Assembly: GCA_025331565.1 (NCBI GenBank)
Contig: JAFREQ010000012.1
Coordinates: 11,212,501-11,276,500 of the forward strand
Source: Holacanthus passer
Taxonomy: Eukaryota > Chordata > Actinopteri > Pomacanthidae
Direction: 5' to 3'
Length of the DNA stretch: 64,000 bases
Position 1 is the first letter of the stretch, and the number at the start of each line of letters is the position of its first letter. Positions 1-12,000 of the stretch are shown here, piece by piece. Position numbers and translations under genes: made by a program. The notes under the pieces are model-generated. The model saw nothing but the letters and a program-made list of their open reading frames with translations. It ran no database searches and was not told where the DNA came from.

Positions 1-3000
1 TCGGCGAGGGGAACCCCGGTGCTCTGACTGGCATCGGACAGGACGGCGCAGGGGACAAAAAACAGCACAACCGACGTGTAGATGCCCTGTGCGATGCAGA
101 TGAAGAACTCCCTCTTGTTGAAGAGGAGGTTGAGCTGTCCAGGCTCATACAGTTTAGGATACTCCAGACTCCTCTGGTCAGGAACATCCTAAAATAAGAG
201 AGGAAGTGAGGAGATGCATTTATTAAAATAAGACTTCTCCGCTATGTTGTGGTCGTAAATACAGACCTGGAATTATTTTTCATAAAATAATCATCTATTG
301 TTTACCCTGTAAATACATGACAAAGAGTCTACAGCTATGCTAGCAGCTGTGCAAGGCTGTACTTAGGCCCAAAGTGCTTTGAGCTAACCTCATCATACTC
401 ACAACGACAATGCTGACATGCAGATCTAATGTTTACCATGTTAGTTTAGTGTGTCAGTAAGATTTGCTAATTAGTACTAAAGACAGAGTGTGGCTGAAGC
501 AGATGAGAATGTAATTAGTTTGCAGGCATTTGCTCATAAACCAAAGTGGTGGCCAAATTAAAAGTTCAGCCTAATGATGACACTAGATAACTGAATGTCA
601 GGATGAATATCTGCAAATGTCATGGCTGATTCGTTCAGTAGTTTCAGTAGTCCCTCCACTCAAAACCACAAATGTCAAACTTATAGTGATGAATGTTAAC
701 CTCATGGTGACCTTTTTGATCAGGGGATTACCAAAGTCTGAGAGTTATAGTCTCTGGGTACCATGAATGCCTGTTGAGATATTTCCATCTGGTCCAAAGT
801 GGTGGAATGACTGACCAACAGACCAACATTGCCATCTCTTACAGGTGTAGTAAAAATATGGCTTCATCTTTCTTTAATCTACTGTTCTCATGGCTGATCA
901 CAGCATAGTCTACATGTGAGCTCTATACATATTCAGACCTGGTCAAATATCCCCATGGCCAGCACAGGGAGGGACGTGTAGACAATGTTGTAGAGAGTGA
1001 TGAAGTACTGATCGTACACCGTCTACAAGAGAGAGGAGAAGGACACGTAAACACAGACAAAGTGAAAATCATGATTATAATTTCCCAACCCTCTGTTTTC
1101 TTGATAAAAGGTCGTCCTGATGACTCGTACCTGTGCAGAGAAGCCGCAGAAGAAGCCGAACCAGAAGTGCACCATGGTGAAGGCGAAGTTCTTGTAGAAG
1201 AAGTAGCAGAGGAAGCGGCACATGCGCAGGTAAGACCAGCGGCCGTGCACCAGCAGGAGGCGCTGTAAGAAGCGGAACTGGGAGAAGGAGTAGTCACTGG
1301 CCAGCACGGCCTGTATCCCCTCCTGACCTGAGATACCAACTCCAATATGAGCGCCTGGAGGAGTGGAGAGAGATGGACACAGAGAGACAGAGAGAGAAAA
1401 GGAAATCAGATAAAACTGGCTACAGCTGGAGTTTCATTTTTGGTTCTCTTGCAGGGTTTAGCATTTTAACTCACGCAGATAAATAGCACATGTTCTAAAA
1501 AATCACTCTTTATGTATGTAAGTATTTATAAGTTGAAACAAATGTCTTTATTAACCAGTAACAAATGACGCAACAAAACTCATCAGTAAGAAAGCAAATA
1601 AGCATATTTCCCAAAATTTCAAACTATCCCTTTAATAATAACAACTTTTGGGTTTTCAGGTTGGAAATCTCCTGTTGTTTTACCTCCAGCATCACACTTG
1701 CCTTGCTCTTTAAATCTACCACTAAACACTGATGCACTAATAAGCAGTCAATACCGACTGCGGTTACAGACGTTATTATGGCCATTTCAGGATTTCACAG
1801 GTTTCTTACTTCCCAATAAACTAACAGCAAATGTTGGTCAGTCGTTTGCAAATATGACTATTTCCATCAAGTCTGAGGCTGTAAATGTTAAGAAACTGTT
1901 GACATTGAAGACACTGAGAAACCAGCAATGAACCAAACTTGATGAGGACACTACACCTACTGCAACGCACATTTCCACACACACCTTCGTCACCAATTGT
2001 AACAGCATGTAGATAAACAAATTCTACTACTACGCTGCTGCTGAGAATTTCCATTGCCTCATCACAGACACCGGCACCCACGTAGCTAAAGCGTACTTCC
2101 CCTTTCACCTTTCATCTTCATCTCAACAATATTCCAGTGACACTTCCTCCTCCTCATCCTCCAACTATTGATCCTGCCTGCACAACTCACTTTTGATCAT
2201 GCTGACATCGTTGGCTCCGTCTCCTATAGCCAGAGTCACGGCCTTCTTGTGTTTCTTGATGAGCTCCACCACCTGGGCTTTTTGCAGCGGGGTGACTCTG
2301 CAGCAAATCACGGCTTTGCACGCACACGCCGTCGACACAAACTCCATCTCCATGTCTGCTTCTAGTGCGTGGGCCTGTCGAAGAACAGGAGAGAAGTTTA
2401 AAGATGAATAGTAAGGGAGTACAGTTTGAGCTGTGGAGGAAACACACTTTTAGAAGAAGGGGAATATGTTTTGTTGAACTCATTTCTGGCAACTCACTAT
2501 TTCCTGACAGTTGACAGTTTAATTCTTCATAGACCCTGATGTTTTTGTATATGTGTACAATATGTGAGTGTGGGAGCGTGTTATTCATACCAGACTGTGA
2601 CCGTTGATTACGAGGGCAAACTCTCCAGAGATGTTGTCCATGAGGTTAGGGGGAGGTGGAGGAGGAGGGCACTGCAGCTGTTTCCCTCCTCCTCCCGTAC
2701 CATCTCCTTCTTGTTCTTCTCTGAACCCGTTACCCATGAAACAGGCCTCCCCCCATCCCTCCATCCCCTCCTCCTTCACTCCATCTCTGGTTCGTGAGAG
2801 CTCGATCATCCTTTCCCTCGCCCTCCTGGAGAGGAAGGCAAACAAACTCAGCATCACGTCTGCCACTCAGACAGAACCAAAACACGACATGACTATATAA
2901 AGGAGAAAATAGAAGAGATGAGAGAGGTATCGTGGAGAGGAAAAACAGACACAGCTGAGAAAACAAATCAAAGATAAAAATAGAAAGGTGGCAAAAATGA

Positions 3001-6000
3001 GAAAGGGCAGGTTAATGTCAGGGGTATCAGGTGCATGTTGTCACTGAACTCAACTCAACGCAAGTTACGAGAACTGTCGTGGGTAAACGTCAGGCCATGC
3101 AAACATTTAAGAGTCGTAAAATACAGTGTTTGCTCATACACCGTGCAGTATAGAAGAACATGGAGACCGAAGAAATCCTACTTTTTTTCAAGAGAAACAA
3201 AGAAAATTGTGTTTGTGTCCGGTGTAATTTCATTGTTTCATTGAAAATCCAAACAAGACAGGTTTGTGCAGATTGATGCTATGCTAAAATAGTTTTAGAT
3301 TTCAAATGGACATTTTATCACTTCCTGAAAAAAAAGAATGAACTTACTTTACAAAATGGACACTTTTTGGAGGAAGTTGTACATTCGTAAGGCTGTGCAT
3401 TCAGATATTCGTAAGTAGCTTGGTGGTTTTATGTGTTGATTTAACTGTAGTGGTTAAATCAAAGCGTGGTTAAGCCCTGGATATTGTTGAGTAACTCATG
3501 TGCATTACTTGGAACACTGTGCTACCACACCTACTCACTCCAATCATGCATATAATTCTTAGTTTCTTTCTAACCCACACCTGCCTTTTGTTATTTATGG
3601 TCAGTGTGTTTCCCACAGTGTAGAGAAAGAGACAGCAGACAGCCAGGGAGAAAGATGGACATGCAGCCGTCCAGACAGACAGACAGACAGGCAGGCAGGC
3701 AGACTGACAGACAGACAGACTGACCTGAGCTCCTGCCGTACGCTCTGCACAGTGTGTCCGCTGATGATGAACACCTCTGTCATGTCATCCGTCAGCATCT
3801 TGCAAGAGTAACCTATGTTGACAGCTGTCTCTGTGTGAGGGAAACAGAGAGTGTTACTGGATGCAGTTAAGCATTTCAGCTGAACATATTGGAGAGAAAT
3901 GATCAATTATCATTGCACCTGTTCTCTTTATCGTGGCATGATAAAGATAAAGATGAATCGTATGTGAGAAAAGTGACACATTCTCTTACAACCCTGATTC
4001 CAAAAAAGTTGGGATGCAGTGTAGAACATAAATAAAACCAGAAAGCAGTCATTTTTAAACAAACTGTGTTTACTGTTTTCAAGTGTTCCTGAGCCCATGT
4101 ATTAATCTCCTTTATACAATCATGTGTTTGACAAAGTGTTGAACCTCTCTCCATCCTTGCTTGTGAACGACCGAGTCTTTCCAGGATGAACCTTTCATAC
4201 CCAATCATGATACTATCACCTGTTACCAATGAACCTGTTTTACTTGTGGAATGATCCAAACAGGTGTTTTTGGATCAGTCCACAACTTTCACAGTCTTTT
4301 GTTTGTTCTCTTTATGTTTTACACAGCATCCTGACTTCTTTGGAATCTGTGTTGTTCACAGTGATTGACCTGAGTCAAACCAGTTTGCTATAGGTGCCCT
4401 CACACAGTCGAGCAACATATAGAATGTCTTTGTCATATTCATATTGTTATTTTTGGCAAATTCCCCTAAATTTCCACTGTGTTGGCAGTAGATTTGTTGC
4501 ACAGTGAAAATGACACTGCCGGAGTTTTTTAGGTGTTTTCAGCTTCTTGTCCCCCTTGTTGATGCTCCTGGTGAGCGTGACCAATAGTGAGTTAGCTAAT
4601 AGTAATTAGCTGGTGAACATACTGTATATTATTATACAGTATGGGAAACATGTAAAGAAAACGTAATGTATGCTGATTATACTGAAGTAGAATCTCTTTG
4701 TTCCATCTCATCGTACAAAGAAATGTACAGGTTTGCCTCATTTTATGTTGACCATTTTGGTGAGTATGTTTTTATGATGCACATGGTACGCAGCAGCAGC
4801 AACAGCAGCAGAATAGATGGCATGATGCTGTTATCCTTTACTGTCCCTCAACAATGTCAAACAAGAGAATAATCTCCTCATTTGATTGGCTCTTTTCGAA
4901 TGACGGTGCTTTTTTAAACAACTGCGTGCAAACTAAGCTCTGAAAGTGTGTGCGTCTCACCCTGTTTGTCTCCAGTGAGAACCCAGATCTTAATGTTAGC
5001 CAGAGAGAGGACAGCGATGGTCTCTGGGACGCCTTCCTGCAGCTTGTCCTCTATAGCCGTGGCACCCAGGAGCTAGACACACAGGCAGACAGACAGAAAC
5101 ACACACACGCATTCCAGTTCATCATACCGGCAGGAAATATCAGGAGGGCACTAAAGCAATTTTTATGTTATGACTTGAAATGGTTTACCACCAATTCCAC
5201 TCATTAAATATGGGTTAGCTACAGTAAAAGAGAGGAATTTCCCCTCACTAATTAGAGTCGGGATGATACAGCCACTAAACCAAAGTTCCCTTTTCTATTG
5301 TGCTATTTTGATTTCGTTTGCGGAAGGAAGTAAATATTATGTGCGAAACGAATGGCTCATGCAAATAAAAATGAAAGTCACACACAGACACACAAACACA
5401 CACACAGAACCACACACACTGATGCACGCTCTCAGACCAAGTCACTAACCATCATCTCTTGTTCGATCTCCTCATAAGCGGCTGCCAGTCTGTCCTCTCT
5501 GCAGTTGGTGGCCTTGTCAGCACAGCGGTGGCTCTCTGACCACGTCTCCCACTCGTCCTCTGACAGGTCCCTGTAGGCCAGAGCCAGCGTCCGCAAACCA
5601 TCTGCTGCATACTCCTAGAACCACATATAAAACACACAGACATGTACAAACATATACACACATTCTGACACAAGGATGCACATGAGGAGAAATGAAGAAG
5701 TCCTGTACTGTTGGTTGATGCTACTCATTTCAGGCTGAAAAAATGTCAGGGTCTGATTTATGTCGAGGTCTTCTAATAATGTTGTGTAGTGTAAAACATA
5801 AAAAAAGCAGAATGTGATAATTTGCTAATCCTTTTTCACCTATATTTAATGTTTGACCTCATCAACCTCATTGATTTTTGTAAATATCTGCTTATTCTGA
5901 ATTTGATGGCAGCAACATGTTTCAAACAGGACAGGAGCAACAAAAGTTGAAAGTTGATCCAAAAACACCTGTTTGGATCATTCCACAGGTAAACAGGTTC

Positions 6001-9000
6001 ATTGGTAGCAGGTGATAGTATCATGATTGGGTATGAAAGGTTCATCCTGGAAAGACTCAGTTGTTCACAAGCGAGGATGGAGAGAGGTTCAACACTTTGT
6101 CAAACACATGACTGTGTAAAGAATGTGACTACATGGGCTCAGGAACATTTGTAAATTATTGCATTCTGTCTTTATTTATGCTTCACACAGAGTCTTAACT
6201 TTTTTGGAATCAGGGTTGCAGATCCTGAATAAATCCTCAGCTGTATTTAAGTTTACAAACACTAGGTGGCAGTATAGCTCCATCCATCCATCCATCCATC
6301 CGAGAGAGACCGTGCTTGAGTGTGTTTACTCACATTGAGGTGGTCTGAGGTGATGTTCATCAGTTCCTGGTTACAGGGGTGGAGTCTCTCCAGCAGCACA
6401 GTGTCAGCTCCTTTACAGTACAGACGGATCCTGCCCTCGGGGTTACGCACTGAAGATGAATGACAGAGCATAATGACGATTAAATACTCCAAGGAATCCA
6501 TACAACTCCTCCATCACCTTCAAATACCTCTTTCTCATCTTTAACAAATGTCATTCCTACATAAAGTGGGTCGCACATGCTGTCTGTCTGAACATCATTT
6601 GGCACTGATGTATGAAAGCGTGATCAGAGCCTCGCGGCCCCGCTGCTCTGTTGCTGGACCAAAACTTGTTGCTAAGGAAAAAGTGATTTATGACCTGTGA
6701 TATCTGGGCAGTTTTCCAGCACTTTACGAGAAGACCAATCACAGGAACACTCAGTGAAATCTCACTGAGGAATAAAATGTAAACTCTGACTAATAGCCTA
6801 ATCTCCTGTCAGCTTGTTGGAGTGAGATCATGATTTAAATACATATTTTGAACATAAAAAAGCTCAATTTATCAGATGAGTTCATTGCAATTAATCCCTT
6901 TACACCCACAGAAAGCAGTTCTTGTTGTGTTAATGGCAAAGTTTTGAACATCCTGGATGGGTTTGAACTAGTTTTTGACTTAGTAAGGTGCTTTATGACA
7001 AGTGAAAATTCTTCAGCTAACAGAAAATGAATACATGCAATATGCACCAGAGTCCCTCTAAATATGTGAAAAATGGTTTAACTACAGAGTTGTTTGTTAA
7101 TTTCACCCAGATTGTTTTGTATTAATCATGCTTTAATCAAATGATTTGTATATTATTGTGTATTTGATTTCTTTATTTAAAATACTAATATAGCTCCAGA
7201 TTTTTTTCCTTGTCTGTAAACTATGAAATGAAAACAATGATGCAGACCTATAACAGACATCCTCTTGCGTATGTTGTTGAAGTCCAGTATGGCGAGCAGA
7301 GTGTAGGTGACAGTTCGTCCCATCTCGGTGGTGGTTATCGTCCCAGGCGTCCGGGAGCGAAACACAAAGCCAAAGTTTCGAGCTGCTGTCACTAGAGCGC
7401 CCTCGTCGGGAGACTGAGCCTTATAAACCAGCTCTCCTGGTGAGACAGATTAAACGATGATGAATAAAGGTCGATAAATAACAGACAGATGGTGAGTCGG
7501 TGCCACTGCTTGTCCCAGATTCCCCTCTCCCCTTGTCTCACTCACCCTCGCTCTTCTCCTCACTCATGACGGTGTGACAGAGAGACAGCAGGCGGAAAAA
7601 CTCATGAGTGTGTGAGTCGCCCACTTTCACTGATTCCAGCAGGGTGTCATCGTAGAAACAGAAGTCCGGGTCCGCCAGGGGGTTGAAGGGAGTGAAGTCC
7701 AGTCTCTGAAGACAAATGGAAAGTCAGGGACTCCATGAACTAGGGCTACACACAGTACAGAATGTGTGTGAATTCATATTTTAGTTTTAAAAATTGGCTA
7801 CTTACCTTTGGTGGAGGTCCCAACGGGTCCGTTACTTCACCTGACAGTAACACAAACAGATGCATGACACTTTGTTGTGTACTGTATGAATGTGTGCACA
7901 TGCAGGATGCATTTATCATAGCACTTTATTTTACGACGCCTATAATGTCATAAAGGTGTTTATTCAATTATATGTTTTAGCAATGGGATCATAATCAGTG
8001 ATGCTGTTGTACTAGACTGTATCATATTTAGGGGTGTTTTTATATTCTGGCCCCCTTATGTATGTAAAAGGGAAGGACAAAAAACTAGAAACAGCTCTCA
8101 ATATAAAGTAGTTGAGTTCAACAACACCTTTAACTATGACCTCAGTAATAATCATATAATTGAACTTACACATTTATGGCAGCTGTTGTATTGAATTGCA
8201 ATAGACTGTATGTGTGGGTGTTTGCACTTACCATAAGTCTGTCCATTGATGGAGCACTTGTTGAAGCTCATGATGTTCTGAGTGAGAGTTCCAGTCTTGT
8301 CACTGAAGATGTATTCAACCTAAAGGAAACCATTAAAACGCTAATTAAAAACAGGGATGGATGGATGGATGGATGGAACAGACAATCAACAAACATGCAT
8401 GATATATCAATATCACACACAGACTTATTTGCTGTCTAAGTGTGGACGCCCACCTGGCCCAGCTCCTCGTTCAGAGTGGTTGTCCTGGCCTCAGCTGCCG
8501 TGTTACACTGCGAGCAGAACATCTGCTGGTCCCAGTTAATGAAGTAGCTGTGACCCAACCTGATCACCTCCACGCTGTTACACAGACAGGTGAGAGAGGG
8601 TTACAATAACAGAGTACAAGACATCTAACTTAGTAGAGTTTCTTTCGTAAGTCACAAACACAAAACTTGTCTTTATTGTCTGGATTATTCGTAGCTTCAA
8701 GGGCATTGATTCATTATTTTGAGTCTGTGTGAGCATTTTGGTTTTTATTATTCAAATTATTCATATTCTAACCTCTACACACTCCTGCTCCTCTACATGA
8801 GCCTGCCTTTTAGAAATAAATTTCAAGATTAGTTATATAGTTGTTGCATGTGGACTAAAGATGCATTTACATTTTTACAAATTCAGATCCTCCCAGACCA
8901 TCTGCAGAGATCTTGGCAAAATTTCCACTGCATGTTTTGGTCTATTTAGATGTGTATTTTTATATATTCAGTCACTAATGCACTTTGGACTCAATAAATA

Positions 9001-12000
9001 AATAAAATTATCTGCTAAGATATGAGCATTACTTAGTTCTTTACACTCTTTTTTGCACAGTATGTCTATTAAGCTTAGCCTCTACCTCACCTGACATACA
9101 GAGAGATAGGCACCACGGTGTTGAGAATGATGACGTAGGACCAGAAGGAGAGGAAGGCCGAGAACAGGAAGTTGTCTACTGGGGGGTCCCAGGGCAGATA
9201 GCTCTGAAACAGGGAGCCCACCTCTCTCTCCCACACTGCATTACCCACAGCCAGGATCACACCCATACACACCAGGAAGCCAAAGATCTGATAGAAACAT
9301 GACAGACAGAGTAAGCAAGAGTAAAGTGTCTAAATGTACAATCAGATATCTTACATTTGGATCTCTGGTGAGTTGAAATTAGGATTGAATACATTATCAG
9401 AGGAGATATATGGAACTAGACTCAAGCCACTGACATCAAGTCCTGAAATAGTTAGTGTTTCAGCCATGAAAGTGAGAGGTTTGAGGTGTCCTACCCAGAG
9501 GACCAGAGTGTTCATCAGGCGATCGATGCTCGTACGCTTAAACTTGGTGCGACCGCTGTTCTGCATTAGTTTGGTGTCTGGGCCTGGGACAAAAACAGGG
9601 AAAGTTAGACCTGTTACACATATCGCATACACACTTTCACACAGAAATACACACACACCTGCGAAGATGACCAGGCCGTAGCAGGCCTCCGTGTTGCGGA
9701 GGACACATCCTCGCAGCAGCATGTTCTGATTGGTCAGGGTGTATTTCTTGTCTCGCCAGTGCAGAGTCCCACAGAAACGATCCAGCTTGTTGTTGGGGGG
9801 CTCACACACCACCTCACCTAAACACACACAAAACTAAATCAGATGCTATGTACATCAAAGATGTGCATCAAATCTAATTACAGGATTAAGTTTACTTTTC
9901 CAGCTGTATGATGTAATGTTGAATTAATCATCCCCATGACATCATGCCGTTGACAAACACACACCAAAAGGCCGAAACACACACACACCTTTTGTAAGTT
10001 GATATGAAGCAAAGTGTGGGTTGATTTGCTGCAGTAATGCATTTTCCTGAGCAGGTGAGGAGTGTGTGTGTGGGCGTGCTGTGCTGACACAGACGTCTTT
10101 CGTTGTGTGTACTAGTGGGCGGGTGATGATAGGCTGTCGTTCAATGTTGGCAGGGGAGGGCAGAAAGTGTGTGCGCGTGTTTTGTGTGCATTTTTGTGTT
10201 CCTGTGGAAGGGTGTGAAGGTGGATAACGTTTCCGTTAAGCGCTCAGAAACTGTTGACCTTTATGTTATCGAGACAGGAAGATGAACCAAGGCAGGAACG
10301 GAGAGACGAAGATGAGTTTTCTCAGATCTCACCGTCAAACGAAGCCAAGTTGTTCTGGTCTCCAAGTTCAGATGTCACTGAGACAGACTGACGCACCTTC
10401 ATATTGGTCTCTCTGCAAGATAATACAACATACAGCGATTTAGATGTAGTGTCCTGTTGCTCCTGCAGATTGCGAGATATTGTGAGTCGATGGCAAGGTG
10501 TGGTGTGTTTTCTGACCCGTCCAGCTCGGCTGTCTCGATGTAACAGAGCCCGTGAGGTTCGCTGCTGGACAACAGGAGCAGGTCAGCCTGAAAATAGATA
10601 TGATAGCTGAGGTGAGCATCCACTGCACAGCACTGACGGCACAGGGACAGAATTACTAAGGCCCCGATGGAACAGTGAGGATAAAAATGACAAGCTAGTA
10701 ATTTACATTCAGCATTACAACATTTGGTCTACAATATAGAGAGTTAGCTGCTGAACCCTGAGCAGTCCATTTCAAGGTTGGTAGATAGTAATCTTAATTA
10801 AAACGGGCTCTGCAAGTCTACTGATCACTTACTGCCACAAACTGGTTGTTTTCCAGTTTAATGATATCACCCACTCGAACGTTCATCCACTTTTCATTCT
10901 GTAGCCTGAAACAGAGAGAAAAAGCAAAGAGAGATAAGAGGTAGAGAAGCTAAGAAACTGCTGAGATTTAGGAAACCCTGTAAAGAAGAACCAATAAAAC
11001 TTGAATAATCAATTTTATAATTAGCAGAATTAGTTTTGGGAACAACAACTGGTGGGTGCTTAGTTGCAAATGATAAGACAGCACACTCACGAGCCACGGA
11101 TGAGGACCTGAGACTGACGGTTGTTCACTTGGTTGTCGCTCTTGTGACGAAACTGCAGGAGACGGAGGAGAAGTTCATCGTGAGATTTCAGGAACTGAAA
11201 GGCTCGGTACGTTTAAGAGGTGACTTGTTAGTGTGCATTGAAAGTAGTGTGAGCTAGAAATAATTAGGAGTCCTTGTATTGCACTTCACTGTAATGATAT
11301 CCCGCCATGAGCAAGAGTGCGTAGGAAGATCAAGTATGTGTTGCGTAAAAAAACATGCTCACATAGTCATCTGTGGCATCCTTCACTGCAGTGATGCTCA
11401 GCACCAGAGCTAAAGGCACGATGGTGGTGAACCAGGAGAGGGAGGAGATCTGAGGTATTAACTAGACAGAGACAGAAAGAAGGGTGATTTGCAGGTTATT
11501 CTGAATAGGCAGTGTGTGATTCAGAGACAGCTACATCTCACTCATCTCATCTGAGCTCCTTGTCTGTACAAAATCTCACAGTAATCCATCCAATAGTTGT
11601 AGAGACATTTACCATAAGTCTGGACCAAAATAGTGGACCAACACTACCAACCCTTGAGCCAGGCAACTAGCAAGGCCGTGTGCAAGTAAATGATGAACTT
11701 CATGACTGTGAAACTCAGGGTGCGAAACCTTTATGCAAGTTGTGACTCATCAACAAACTGAGAAAAGCGTTGATGTAAATTTGGTTTTCACAGTTTGGTT
11801 GGATGTGTTTTATCCAAAGTCAACAACAGCAGAAACTCTATTATAAACAGCTTCTTATCACACACTTTCACATAACTGATTTTAAAGTACTGAATTGGAT
11901 TGTGAATGTGTTTCCTATGGCCATCTCCTAATATGTTATAATAACTGTTATAATTATTCATTATCACCTATTAATTTTATTGAATTGACACGTCTCAAGC

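Noticed and set aside
923..1345. 140-codon minus-strand frame across two atp8b2 exons
   Set aside because: Wrong frame. The flippase sequence is read in another frame through exons 1131-1354 and 939-1022 with proper splice sites.
3903..4259. 118-codon frame near 4 kb
   Set aside because: It lies inside the MITE at 3990-4354. There is no transposase motif and the element is non-autonomous.
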